Part shown: positions 1 to 11,165 of the stretch, in pieces
Position numbering within the stretch: position 1 is the stretch's first letter
Layout: each line of letters opens with the position of its first letter
NCBI GenBank assembly: GCA_949361645.1
Contig: OX442432.1
Location: 4,963,990-5,027,989 of the forward strand
Length of the DNA stretch: 64,000 bases
Direction: 5' to 3'
Origin: Spongilla lacustris
Taxonomy: Eukaryota; Porifera; Demospongiae; Spongillida; Spongillidae
Position numbers and translations under genes: made by a program
Notes under the pieces: model-generated
Databases searched by the model: none
What the model was told of the DNA's origin: nothing
What the model saw: the letters and a program-made list of their open reading frames with translations, nothing else

Positions 1-2175
1 TTTTGGAAGGATTCGCATTCCAACTGCTTTAGCAGTATCCATATCATAAAATTGTTTGAGTTGATCCCAACAGATGTACTTGCCATTGTTCTGTTGTGAT
101 AGAATTAAAAATACTGAATAATACATAACAGTAATGCTGTGGCACAAAAAACATACCCACAACATTCGATTGTGCCAGCAGTTTCGGGTGGTTTTTATCA
201 AGTGGGGGGGATCTGATATAAAGAACAAGAATCGTTTCTCCGCTGTGTACGGATTTGCTATTCGATAGGTTACATCAGATGAAGTATTATGCAATTTGAT
301 GAGTTTTCTGTTTGCAGAGCTACCATCCATAGTTACAGCAAGAACCTGATGAGACATCAATATTAATAATATACAGACAATGATTTTAAATATACCTTTA
401 AACCACAGTTTTCTACTCTTCCCACTGCTTCCCAGAAAGGGTCATACAGCTGATGACCCTTCAAGGCACAACAAGGGAACTGTGCATATGGAAACTGCAA
501 CTTGGTGAATAGACCTCGTATCATAAATACGACCATGGTCTTAGCTTGGGATGGAGCAGTATTGCCATCGGTGAGGGCAGACTCTAGCTGCATCAGATGG
601 TTATTGGTTTCTCCCAAGTTTGCAAAGCCCACCAAATTTCCATTCCAACGATCAAACACCAGATCCTCTCGCACGTGCATTTCATCAATTAAGATGGCTA
701 CATACTTTTCTCTCTCAGGGCAACTCTCAACATTCACTGCATTCCTAAGCATCACATCCACATCTGCAGAAAAGCCCTCACATGACTGAACATAGTGAGT
801 GTAGTCTCGAAGAGTCCTTTGAGATGGTAGTTTGATGCAGCCAGATTCTCGTAACAACTCATATGCCCCACCAGACCTGAAGAAAATTTAAAGTTTAAGT
901 GAATTAACAATCAATATCAAAAGTAAATCACTAACTTATGCCTAAGTGATAAGCAAAAACGAATCATCAATGGATGCCATCTCATGTGCCGAGAGCTATG
1001 TTGTGATGCTGCCTCAATCTGCTGCTGCCAAAAGATGTGCTCAAATGAATCTTCAGGCAAGCTTTCCAAATGCTTAGCAGTTTCTGGCAAACAGATAATA
1101 TCCTTGATGTAGGCATTGCATTCTTCATCCAAGAAGACACCTTTCACTTCTGTGTCTTGGTGAATTCTGCTTCTCAATCGTTCAAGTTGCTTCAGAAGAG
1201 ATCGGTATGATGTTCGAATGTTACCAAGACGAGCAACCAGATCTGGTAGTTGGATAAATCTATATGGTACAAATATAAAGAGTCATTCATTTACCTAGTC
1301 ACCAAAAAAGCACAAACCGGTAGTTTGTTCTTTCATTATCCACAGACGTACTTGCTCTCTTCCACTTCTGAGTAAGCAGGGTAGATCGATAGGTTGAACA
1401 AGCAGAACAGCGTACGGCACGAGAGTTGGGATGAATTATAAGTTTGCAATTTTTGTGACGAACAGTTTCACGGTGGTTCAGCAGGGCAGTGTCAATGTAT
1501 CCAGCTTGGTGACCTATGAAATAACCAGTAGTTCTAATATACATGCATGAATACAGCAAAATACAAAACTTCATGGCATACCTGAATAACTGTGTAGCGT
1601 ATATGTGCTGCTGTGGTACAGCTGTACAATGTTGTCGTCTGGATTCCCAATGCATAGTTTGACACCATCCAAGATATCAACAAGCCTGCAGAGCTCTGTA
1701 ACAGCTGAGATTGTAGAAGGAACTTCACCAAGTACAGGTAACATCTCAGATGTAACTGTCTTATCCAAGACAGTTGCCGACCACTGTAACTCAGCCGTAA
1801 CTTTCACTGACATCAACACAGCAGTCTGTAACTGGCTAGAATGCATTCTGCAGACAACAAGGGGTGGACCACCAAGAATGACCCACATAGAAGGGAGAGA
1901 TATCTTCTCAAGCCTTGACAGTAGAACATCAACAGATGTGATTTTTCTCTGCATAAAAGCAGATAATGGAAACGAAACAAGCATTGTAGAAGTTTCATCA
2001 GTAGACTGGCATTGAACCACAGGATGGAGGACGGGTGCTGAGCTCTGAATGGTCATCAAACCAACTGACAACGTCACAGCATTTCGGGGAACAGATACGA
2101 TCATCGATGGCCGTGCTATCTTTCGCTCTTCATTCTTACGATGGCGCTCCATGCGAAATTTTCTTCCTCCCATCT
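1..2175 (-). CDS. P-element transposase-like gene, six exons, 3' end outside window
   Basis: Exons on the minus strand, in order of translation: 2175-1582, 1513-1318, 1259-936, 876-396, 345-157, 90-1. All five introns are 50-68 bp with GT-AG ends and the phases join without a stop, giving about 624 residues from the ATG at 2173-2171. The first exon is preceded by a good acceptor at 2177-2176, so more 5' exons (for example a THAP DNA-binding domain) may exist; I did not find one. Seen: a cysteine-containing segment (CSACSTYR) in exon 2, then LPSQRTLRDYTHY, the RNase H-like core with catalytic-type Asp in LIDEMHVREDLVFD and TMDGSSANRK, then SDPPHLIKTTRNCW and NNGKYICWDQL at the left edge. This order is the THAP9/P-element transposase-like RNase H and GTP-binding-insertion region, a family multiplied in cnidarian and sponge genomes. 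It may be an intact element or a domesticated copy; terminal repeats were not identified. It lies antisense to and upstream of the SARS2 exons. Confidence 0.85.
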
Positions 2176-2904
2176 CTGTAAAAATATTTATAGACACACT
2201 TATATGCAGACATCGCATAAATGTACATCCACGCCACACAGGAAACAGTTTTCTACATATTGAAGCATTTCAGGACATTTTTAGATTTGAAACAAAGGCT
2301 AGGCTACCCCACAAACCCGAGGTATCCACGTATCGATACATCCCATTCTAGAAGCGCTTTTGCGACAAAACCTAGCCTACGCCACAATACATTCAGTTAC
2401 TAACCTTTTAAGCTGCTTTACGAATCGCACGCACCAATAGTTGAAAAGCGGCTACCCCACAAAAATGTGGACTCCAATAAAAGCACTTTAAAGCATCATA
2501 AGTGACATAATATTGCCAAAAAAGCGGTTTTTTTTCGCTTAAAACAATACCCCGCTATCAATCCCACTTTACTTAACATAAACCTACCTGATCCTGGTCA
2601 CTATACTTGAGTACCAAGCAAAAAAGCTTCTTTTTCTCCCCCTTCGTCCGCCCCTTATAACACCTTAAAGGTGCGATTAGCGCCAGATAGCATTGCCCGC
2701 TGAGGCTCTCGTAGAAATGTATAGCTCACGTGACTCGTTTCCAATCCCTCTATATATTATCTCTGACGCTACTATCGGTACCAACCCCACGCGTGCCGGA
2801 CATCATGTCCGCGCATGCGCCCAATTGATCGGTCAAATGTCATAATCTATCGGAAAATGTCCGATGTCCGGCCGTTATCATAAGCACTGCAGTATATAGG
2901 ATTT
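2176..2904. other. Intergenic stretch, no gene recognised
   Basis: No convincing exon on either strand. It contains short degenerate direct repeats of a GGCTACCCCACAA-like word near 2310, 2375 and 2450. It probably holds the 5' end of the minus-strand transposase-like gene. No THAP zinc finger could be read here. Confidence 0.4.
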
Positions 2905-3030
2905 GATTGCAATAGTGGTGTAAAAAGGAAGGTAACGGGTCTAATAAAAATGAAATAGTCCTGTATTTAGCACATGGCTAATGTAACAAACCCATCCTAC
3001 TATGTGTGCTAAATAATATAGGACTATTAT
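2905..3030. mobile_element. Fragment of foldback MITE family (GGTGTAAAAAGGAAGG)
   Basis: GTGGTGTAAAAAGGAAGG near 2914 is followed by an inverted pair, 2956-2974 (TAGTCCTGTATTTAGCACA) and 3005-3026 (TGTGCTAAATAATATAGGACTA). The same terminal word and the same TAGGAC/TTTAGCA inverted core recur near 4972, 5084, 5490-5600, 9352-9530 and 16317, so I treat them as one dispersed non-autonomous family. Confidence 0.55.
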
Positions 3031-3049
3031 ATATAAAATTAAATATAGG

Positions 3050-3160
3050 TCAAGGTAGGTAGGGGGAGGGAGGTGGGGGTTAGGGTAGGTGGGGGTTAGG
3101 GTAGGTGGGGGTTTGCTCAGGGTAGGTAGGGGGAGGAAGGTGGGGGTTAGGTCAGGGAAG
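3050..3160 (+). repeat. G-rich short tandem repeat with GGGTTAGGG words
   Basis: Degenerate repeats of GGTGGGGGTTAGGGTAGGT, with several runs of three or more G. TTAGGG is the animal telomere word, but only two perfect copies occur here, so this is a G-rich minisatellite rather than a telomere. Confidence 0.6.
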
Positions 3161-3434
3161 TAGGGATGATGTATATCATCTTGGGATTGCACATGTAAGT
3201 TATGTGATCCTCAAACAAAACCCAGGACTGGGTGTGTGTACATATTGATTTAGCAGTGAGAACAAATCCTAATATCTAGGTTTATTGTGTATTATGAACG
3301 TGTGTGTCTGTTTATCGTCAACATTTGTGTGCAGTATGTTGGGCAAATGGTCCCTGCCAACGGCAGTTTGTAGAGTAGATTATTGTGCAGGTTAAGCTAA
3401 CTTAATAATTAACATTTCACCCACTTCTTTTTAG

Positions 3435-6400
3435 GGGTACATTCCTGTTGTGACGCCGGATGTCATTAAGGCTGGCATTGTGGTGAGAGGTGGTTGTCAG
3501 TCACACTTACTGTGTGGGCAATTTGGTTCTCTGGATACAGGAAGGGTGTGGCTTTCAACCTAGAGGTGTGTCCACTCAGGTGTACAGCTTCCATCCTCGC
3601 CATGGCCCCCTGTGCCTCTCGGGAACTGCAGAGATTCCTCTTGCAGGTACTGGTTCTGTATTACATAGTTATGCTGTGGAGTGTGTGTGTGTGCAGTGTG
3701 TTTGCAGTTGTACAGCATGCATGTATGTATGAAGTGTGCATGTGTATGGTGGCCAGGTAGGCCGCGGCTATCATGACATGCACATCTGCGATTTGCGGAC
3801 GTGCACACATGTGGCAACCACGTGGAAATAATTGCACATCCACAAATCGCATATGTGCAAGTCTGCAAATCCCAGATGTGCATGTGTGCATGTCTGCAAG
3901 TCGCAGATGTGCACGTCATGACAGCCGTGACCTACCGGGCCACCGTACACGGCTGAAATTACGTGCACATTGCGGTTTTGCAGACGTGCACAGGCCAGAT
4001 CTGCTATTTGAGGACGTGCACACATGTGATTTGCGGACGTGTAAATGTTTCCACGTGGCAAACACTTTGCTACCACGTGGAAACATTTGCACGTCCGCAA
4101 AACCGCGATGTGCACGTAATGACAGCTGCGACCTACCGGGCCACCGTAGTGTGTGTGTGTGTGTTACATGTATGTTTTATGATTGATTCTAGGGTTCATC
4201 AGGCTGCCTGTAATCGTGAGGTCTGTGTATGGACAGAACTAAATAAATCATATTACTGCACAAAGAAGAAAACCTTGCATACTTTTAATGTTTTCTTCAT
4301 GTACCACAGGCATGCTGATGGACAGTGTGACCCCATTTACTCAACTGCCCCTGAAGTAAGCGGCTAAGGAATATTGCGGTGTTTTCATCTATCTCACTCC
4401 CCAACACTGTGCTCATTCGTCTCACTTCGATCAGGTTTGTGGCTTATGGAAGATGTCACAGAGCAGAGACAGGTAAGGATGGGAAGTTTATTGTTTCTTC
4501 TCACCTCACTCCCTCCATCCCATCCCCACCGTACCTTGACATAGGAGGATTTGGCCATGCCTACAGGGGAATATACAGAGTGCACCAGTTCACCAAGGTT
4601 GAGCTTTTTGTTGTGACCGCAAATGAGTCTGGGGAAGAGAGCAACCAGATGTTGGAGGAGATAGTTAATCTTCAGAAGGATATCTTCACTGATCTAGGGC
4701 TTCACTTCAGGTGAGCATCAGCTCATTTTGTTTATTTGTGAACCTTGCACCAATTGGTGGGAAGTTGATTGTAAACCCAGGAGGGATCAAGTAGTTTTCA
4801 CAGTTTTGGGTATTCATATACTGACTCACCTGCACATGCCTACTAGTTGGCCATGCCCTCCATTGTTTTTGTGTTTCAAACTCTTAATCCTGCCATTTGT
4901 AAAACGCGTGAATATACTTTAAAACAAGCAATAAAATTGTTCTCTAACTAGTATAAATTTGAAGGCAACAGCACTTGGTGTAAAAATGAAGGCAGCATGA
5001 AAATAATAATAATAATAATAGCACTTACATTTGTCTTTCATATTGTTGCTAAACCCTTGTTTCCTTTTTTTTTTACACCACTGTTACCTTCAAATTTTAT
5101 ATACCACTAATTTTCTCAGCGACATCTATCGTACCATTGCCCAGGACACAGTAGTGTTGGGACTTGTGTGTCTAACTCCTTTTCGAAGCCTGTTCATTTT
5201 ACATCAATCCTTATAGTAGCTCATTATTGCGTTCAGGCACTTGACAAGTTTTTCTCTGAATTTAGCTAGCTCGGATTCCATCAAAATGGCTGGGGACACT
5301 ATTTGCATGGGAACTCTAGTGACACACACTACTTCCATTAAACTTGGGTCATGTTTTCTTTATATCTCATACTCCTATCTGAAGTTATGCTAACCCAAGA
5401 AGATGATGACAGCAGAGGAGAAAGATGGGTCTGGGCATGAGAACAAGGTCTGGCAACTCAAATTAATCACTAAAGCATCCTACAACTATAACAGTCCTAC
5501 ATTTGCAAATAGGCTTCTTCGTTTGCAAATTCAGGACTGTGAGTTGTAAACCTCACTTTAATATACTGTACCTTGTTTCCTTGCTTTTTGCACCACCAAT
5601 TCTACATCCCACCAATCACTTTCTCGATAGAGAAGTTTGTGATTTACTTGTACAATATGGCATTGGCCAGATACTAATTTGTATGAACCAAATAATGAAA
5701 ATGTGGTACCAGCCATCCTTTACCAAGTAGAAAATAGGACTATGTAGTAGTGGAAGACTTTATCCACATTTGCTTTCATATATATCTGTAGGGTGAGCTG
5801 CCGGTTTATACATGTACAAAGTATAGTAAATCTGACCAATGTGGTATAGAATTGAAGTGTCACAAAAATTTTTTTGCAATTCACTAAATACAAAATTGCA
5901 AAAGCTGCATGCATGCAAAGCTGCCAGGGCAATGCACAATGCAAGAACTGCACGAACGTGTATAGCATATAAATAATGAAAATGTGGTACCAGCATTTCT
6001 TTGTGATAGTAAATACGACCATATAGTATAGAGGAAGACTTCTAACCATATTTGCTTTCATGCATTTTTAGCTGCCCTAAAGTGTGCACTGCCTCAGCAG
6101 TTTTGCAACTTTATGTCGTGCATGCAATTTTGTACTCAATTGCAATGAAATTCGCAACGCTTCATTCCTGCGGCATTGACCAGATTTACTACTTAGAATG
6201 AAATAATGAAAAAGTACCAGCCTGGTTTCCTTTACCAATTAGTAAATAGGACTGTTGTGTAGTAGAGTGAGACTTTAACCGCATTTGTTTTCATACATCA
6301 TGCAGCACACATACATGCAGTTCTTGCATTCAATGCATTGCGCATTGCACCAGCAGCGTTGCAACTTTTAGTCACAAAACATAGCATAATTGCGTAGAAA

Positions 6401-7885
6401 AGTGCTAAAAGCAGATACATATAGATAAGTATACATGACACGAATTACCTGCTTCCAGTCTTTCTTGTAGCTAGCAAGCCAGACCTACTTTGTTATTGAA
6501 CGGCACAACGATCGATATACATGTATTACAATGGACTGGGGACCAATGGGTCCATTGTATATCAATCATTGCAAAGTTCAATAAAGATTAACAAAGTAGT
6601 TGTGGCTAGCCAGTTGCGAGACTAACTTTCCCGATGTATCATCATGATATTTAACGAACCATACTTGCATGGCGTTGAGGTTTTGAAAGACATTATTCTA
6701 TAAACTTCATTGAAGTGTAGTGTATAAGTCATCAATATCATCAAAAGATTGCATTGGTGATGGGCAGAGTGGGATTAAAGATATTTGGATGTGTTACCTC
6801 TTGATGTCTTACATGTAGCATCCTTTGATCCATTCAGGGGAAGATAATTGCCACATAGCAATTTTTGCTATCCGCCTAAGCCAGAAAAATGCCACATCTG
6901 CCCCAGACCTCGCTGAAGGAGCGTACAGCGCTCCCCGAAATCCCCTAGCTGAAATCCCTTTCGTCGTTCCTTACCCACTTATGGTGCTAGCCTGACCTTT
7001 TTTAATGCTTCCTACGGGCCTGCAATGTCCATTTTAAGTACATGGAACCCCCCCCCCCCCCCCCCCCCCCCTTATGTTTGGTGCACTGATTGTGCAACAT
7101 TAGTAAAGGATAGTCATTTCAAAAGGCTAACATTGCGATGTAAAGTGGAGCCACCATTATTACAAATTGGCTGAGCATTCCTGGAAACACTATTAATAAT
7201 AAGCAGCACTTATGCAAAACATGTCCCTGCAGACTGTTGGACATGCCCACTGAAGAGCTGGGAGCCCCAGCATATAGAAAATATGACATTGAAGCTTGGA
7301 TGCCTGGAAGAGGAGAGTATGGAGAGGCAGGTTATGAAGAGTGGTCCATAATCCATGTGATGTGTGTGTGTGGGGGGGGGGGGGGGGGTCTCATTTTTAA
7401 AGGTTACTAGTGCATCTAACTGCACTGACTACCAAAGCAGACGTCTAGGTATAGAGTACACAAGTCCATCTGTCAAGAACAAGTTGAAGTTTGCACATAC
7501 GGTGCGTACACACCATGTCCACCTGTCATGTACCTTCACACGCATACTTATACCTTGGCCTCCTAACAAAAAAGTGTATATGGTATATGTATACTTGTAC
7601 ATGTACATCCTGTGCAACTGCACATGTATTCGAATACATTTTAGAGTTTTTTTTTTAAATTCTGTGTACAATAGCTGAATGGGACAGCGTGTGCCATACC
7701 CAGGACCATCATAGCCCTGCTGGAGAATAATCAGCAAGAGGTGATGTCATTGATGTTATCACATGGGGTTAAGTCTGATTGCTTTGCTGTTTCTGTAGGA
7801 TGGAGGTGTGGTGATGCCAAGGGTCCTCCATCCTTTTCTTCCCAGCCAGTTCTGGAGCGTCAAGCCTAGAACTATTCCTAGCTAA
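3435..7885 (+). CDS. SARS2: Seryl-tRNA synthetase, mitochondrial type, C-terminal catalytic half
   Basis: Nine exons: 3435-3482, 3541-3646, 4310-4355, 4435-4472, 4545-4710, 7233-7326, 7403-7501, 7675-7740, 7799-7885 (TAA). They total 750 bp, 249 residues, and all phases agree. The enzyme charges mitochondrial tRNA-Ser. Seen: [16 protein letters not shown], then GTAEIPLAG, class II motif 2 (RCHRAETG across a splice to [14 protein letters not shown]), [44 protein letters not shown], and motif 3 ([19 protein letters not shown]). This matches animal SARS2 in order and spacing; the full family protein is about 500 residues. The N-terminal tRNA-binding arm and motif 1 are not found between 2176 and 3434, so the gene is 5'-incomplete here. 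The intron after 7326 starts with GC instead of GT. The 2.5-kb intron 4711-7232 is filled with repeats. Confidence 0.93.
3748..4146. mobile_element. Nested foldback elements in SARS2 intron 2
   Basis: The left end GGTGGCCAGGTAGGCCGCGG faces two inverted right ends carrying CCTACCGGGCCACCGTA, at about 3930-3948 and 4131-4149. Between them, GTGCACATCTGCGATTTG, GCGGACGTGCAC and CCACGTGG words recur in both orientations, so the whole segment folds on itself. No coding capacity is seen. It looks like one foldback or MITE copy inserted into, or tandemly joined to, a second. Confidence 0.6.
4950..5103. mobile_element. Foldback MITE in SARS2 intron 5
   Basis: TATAAATTTGAAGGCAACAG (about 4952-4971) is inverted at about 5083-5103. 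The GGTGTAAAAATGAAGG end word lies at 4975 and its complement, CCTTTTTTTTTTACACCACTG, near 5065-5085. A TAATAATAA microsatellite lies in the middle. Confidence 0.6.
5485..5610. mobile_element. Degenerate copy of the same MITE family
   Basis: An inverted core (AGTCCTACATTTGCAAAT near 5490 and GTTTGCAAATTCAGGACT near 5520) is followed by CCTTGTTTCCTTGCTTTTTG and CACCACC at 5572-5598, the complement of the family end word. Confidence 0.5.
5655..6440. repeat. Three degenerate tandem copies of a 230-280 bp unit
   Basis: AATAATGAAAATGTGGTACCAGC at 5692 recurs at about 5972, and as AATAATGAAAAAGTACCAGC at about 6202. Each is followed by a similar TAGTAAATAGGAC... GAAGACTTTAACC...TTTGCTTTCATACAT block and then a GCATGCAA/TTGCAACTTT block. 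Noncoding; lies within SARS2 intron 5. Confidence 0.6.
6441..7232. other. Rest of SARS2 intron 5
   Basis: No gene seen. It contains a run of about 30 C ending near 7071, which is a likely assembly weak point. The acceptor CTGCAG|A before exon 6 ends it. Confidence 0.6.
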
Positions 7886-8082
7886 AGATGGACATTTGTG
7901 CATATGCTGGCCTAATTCTAACACACCACCCGCGAGACTATAACACCACCACCCCCCACCACCCCCCCCCCCCCCCCCCCCCCCCCCCCGAGGGCTACAA
8001 AAAATGACAGCATCAATGGACCTTTTGCATGAAAGATCGGAAGTACGATAAACGTCACGTCCGGAGTATACAGCGGTTGCCT
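7886..8082. other. SARS2 3' flank
   Basis: Noncoding. A homopolymer of about 28 C lies near 7962-7989. No clear AATAAA was seen directly after the stop. Confidence 0.4.
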
Positions 8083-8419
8083 AGAGACATTGTGTCACGT
8101 TCACGGAGTCGCGGACCTTTGCGTAATAAAATGGCAACGCTCGTAGTCATTCATTCCCGCTCGGACAGTGATCCTTCGGCCGATCCAGTTCCTGGTCAAA
8201 CTATGCTGCCAACAGTAAGCTTGACCGAGTCCGACATACCCGGAGCCTTTTTAAATGGATGGCTTTAAAAAGGTTCTGGGTATGTCAGACCCGGTCAAAC
8301 TTACTGTTGGCAGCATAGTTTGATCAGGAACTGGATCGGCCGAAGGATCAATGTCTGAGCTGACTCCGAGCGTTGCCATTTTATTACGCAAAGGTCCGCG
8401 GACGTGACACAATGTCTCT
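8083..8419. repeat. Long imperfect palindrome with an 8-nt loop
   Basis: The left arm 8083-8255 and right arm 8264-8419 are inverted copies with a few mismatches and small indels; the loop is 8256-8263. Shared words include TGTGTCACGT, GGACCTTTGCGTAATAAAAT, GGCAACGCTCG, CCTTCGGCCGATCCAGTTCC and ACTATGCTGCCAACAGTAAG. No protein is recognisable. This is a foldback element or hairpin-forming locus; transcription would give a dsRNA stem of about 160 bp. Confidence 0.85.
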
Positions 8420-8973
8420 GGGTTCATTAACGAGCGCTGCTGCGCGCCGTTCATCAAAATTTTGTTAGAGCACCATTTCGCGAAATGTTGAAACAGTAGC
8501 CGCCCCACTTTTTTGTGTGCCTATTATACTAATCGGCGAGATTATGCATGGCGACAATTGCAATTATAGCAGAAAGGAGCGGCTGATTATTCAGCGTTTA
8601 TGGAACGGAATCGATCGGATGAAGCATTTAATTTATAAATCACCAACGTATAGGCAGCCTGCGACCTAGCTGACGCTAGCTATAGCTCCTCGACGGTACA
8701 TGGCTGCTCTCATTTCCATCGAAGACCTTATGCAGCGTCGATTAGGACTTAACACAATAATGTAGAATTCTCCAGAAACTGACGAGCGTCTCATACCGCT
8801 GGCCATTATGGACACTCGAATTTCAGGTGCGTACTGACGAAAGTATTGCTAAGTTGTAGAGGATCTACATTGTTGTAAGAATCCCTTACACCAAATAATT
8901 TGAAAACAACGTGAGTTATAGCCCAACTTATAGGTCCTTTTCCGAATTGATTGATGTCATAAATTGCACTAGT

Positions 8974-9113
8974 ATAGACATTGAAAGCACTATGCCGAAG
9001 GCAGCAAAAGACAAAAAAAAAATGCTGCACATGCATAAGAGATATAGACATTGAAAGCACTATGCCGAAGGCAGCAAAAGACAAAAAAAAAATGCTGCAT
9101 ATGCATAAGAGAT
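8974..9113. repeat. Two tandem copies of a 70-bp unit
   Basis: The unit starts with ATAGACATTGAAAGCACTAT at 8974 and again at 9044, followed by GCCGAAGGCAGCAAAAGAC and an A run; the copies are almost identical. No coding function is seen. Confidence 0.85.
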
Positions 9114-9333
9114 GTTTCCGGACAGCCTGCAGGATATTGAAAACTGATGTAACTGAGATGAAGAAAATGGATGAAATATAATCTGATGCTTGGTATATCA
9201 GTTGTAATTCTTCTTAGCATTTAGAACTGATCTGCTGCCGGTTGCTGTCAATGATATATCGATGCAGGAACTTCTCTACCTCTGAAAACAGTGCTGATCC
9301 CTTATATCATTAATTAACACTGTATCAATTGTT

Positions 9334-9552
9334 GATGTAGGATTTGTAGACAGCAATTGAGTAAAAAGTACAAGGAATTACGGATATTATGCATTCATTA
9401 AATCAGACCTACATTATTTAGCAAATATACCTGTCTGAAATTCTGTGCTAAATGTAGGTATGTAATATTTATAATTTAGTGAATGCATAATATCCGTAAT
9501 TCCTTGTTTCCTTACTTTTTACTCAATTGCTGTCTACAAATCCTACATCACC
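9334..9552. mobile_element. Foldback MITE with long arms
   Basis: The left arm (about 9334-9404: TTGATGTAGGATTTGTAGAC, AGCAATTGAGTAAAAAGTAC, GGATATTATGCATTCA) is inverted in 9474-9552. The right arm has a few extra bases. The core holds the inverted GACCTACATTATTTAGCA / TGCTAAATGTAGGT pair. It is the best-preserved member of the TAAAAAGnAAGG family in the window. Confidence 0.8.
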
Positions 9553-9774
9553 AATTATTATTATTTTTATATCTTGTATCACATCGATTCGCATGCAGTT
9601 GGACCACATTTTTACTCAGTGTAGAATGCTACTGATTGTCGATATTGTTTAAATTTGTGCTTTTAAAAATAATTCAGAGGTATAGGTATAAACAGCAAAA
9701 CAAATGTACGAAATATTAAACGCAGCAATTTAAAAGCATTTTAAAAAATAAATCACGCAACGTCCATTACATTG

Positions 9775-10755
9775 CTAATCTTCCACCGGCAATGAATAGT
9801 GTGTCTCACTTTTAACTAGAGCACTAGTTTCACGCATTGTTACACGGTCTTTGGTGTTCAAGGTGCTGAAATTGATATCTTGTTTCCGAGTCTTTTTAGT
9901 ATACAGGACAATTGCCACATGGATAACCAGAGTACAAGAACATGCAGTGCTCCACAGTGATGATCCTACTATAGATGAAATTACCAGTGTGGCTATCTCA
10001 TCACTTGATCTTTCATTAGGCAAACTAAAATCTATAGCAGCATAAAGAATAGGAATCACAAGTATCAGAAGCAGAATTGGATACACCAATAGTGGCAACA
10101 TTTCATAGAGCAAATTTTTATGCTGCGTCCCATGATATGAAATACCACTGCACTTGCATTTGCATGCTCGGCAGCACAGTGTCACTCCCATGATGATGAC
10201 CAGTGTTGACACCAACAGAATAATAAGCAGTGAAAAACTGCCAATAATTAATTCTACTATCTGGATTGGATGATAATTGTCCAATTGTCCTGGTGCTTTG
10301 GATGAAGTTGACAGCACTATGATAAATATGATGATTGCAACAAGAATAGAGCTCACAAGATACACAAGCTCAAACTTTTTCAAGTTTCTGTGCAAGACAG
10401 AAAGTGCAAAGAGATGTATAGTCACCCACATTGTAAGCATAAAACTCAATAAGGCTGAAGAGGAAGCTGATGAAAGAAAAATATTAAATACTATTTTATA
10501 TTTAGAGTTGGAGATGTTGTTGAAAATTTGAAGATATGAGCTAATCAACAAAAACAAAAACCAAATGATATTAAATAGCATTACACTAACGACTTGATAA
10601 AGAGCAAGACGGTACACTAGAAATCTATGTAGCTTTGCAGCTGGAACAATCACAATTGATGCCAAGAAAATGAGTGTTGAAAATACCATTAAACAGATTG
10701 ATATAGCCAAAAGTTGATCATCATGACTGTAGTTGTAGCCGTTGGAATTATTCAT
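9775..10755 (-). CDS. Seven-transmembrane receptor-like protein, single exon
   Basis: 326 residues from the ATG at 10755-10753 to the stop at 9777-9775, without introns. The frame stays open upstream to 10908, but no earlier ATG is present; a 5' exon is possible. Seen: a short N-terminus with a sequon (NNSN, NYS), then seven hydrophobic segments: LLAISICLMVFSTLIFLAS, RLALYQVVSVMLFNIIWFLF, ALLSFMLTMWVTIHLFALSV, FELVYLVSSILVAIIIFIIV, IVELIIGSFSLLIILLVSTL, LPLLVYPILLLILVIPILYA, and ATLVISSIVGSSLWSTACSC with VIHVAIVLY. A Ser/Thr-rich cytoplasmic tail of about 45 residues ends it. The fifth segment is followed by a Cys-rich loop (CCRACKCKC). The topology is that of a G-protein-coupled receptor, but I see no DRY or NPxxY and cannot assign a family or ligand. 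Confidence 0.75.
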   Translation of the reverse strand: MNNSNGYNYSHDDQLLAISICLMVFSTLIFLASIVIVPAAKLHRFLVYRLALYQVVSVMLFNIIWFLFLLISSYLQIFNNISNSKYKIVFNIFLSSASSSALLSFMLTMWVTIHLFALSVLHRNLKKFELVYLVSSILVAIIIFIIVLSTSSKAPGQLDNYHPIQIVELIIGSFSLLIILLVSTLVIIMGVTLCCRACKCKCSGISYHGTQHKNLLYEMLPLLVYPILLLILVIPILYAAIDFSLPNERSSDEIATLVISSIVGSSLWSTACSCTLVIHVAIVLYTKKTRKQDINFSTLNTKDRVTMRETSALVKSETHYSLPVED

Positions 10756-11165
10756 TGTTATGGTAAAAGTAAGAATTGATTCTGCGCGAATTCCTGTTGA
10801 AGAAATGCATTCATTAATTGCACACCGACTAGAATTAACCGACAGAACAAAACGCCTTCCTATTATACGATCTACAATTATATTGATTATTGAATAAATC
10901 CAACCCAATTATGCATACCGTTTACAACCAATTTGACGTTGACATCCGTTATTTTGTAACGTAAAAAAATTATCATGCGAAAAACTCTTCTTCTAGCTCA
11001 TCAACATTATTGCAACCAACATGAAGGCTCTATACGTTTAAAGTTTACTACTTCTGCGGATAAATGGTACCTCACGATCTAGCTCGTTCCACGTTATTTA
11101 TGGATGCAATGAAGCAAGCGCGCACGCTAATATATAATTGCACAAGTGTATCTAACCTTGATTTG
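10756..11165. other. Intergenic, upstream of the receptor-like gene
   Basis: AT-rich and noncoding. It should contain the promoter of the minus-strand receptor gene, but no clear TATA box was identified. Confidence 0.3.

Noticed and set aside
3050..3160. Interstitial telomere from GGGTTAGGG words
   Set aside because: Only two TTAGGG units within a degenerate G-rich repeat.
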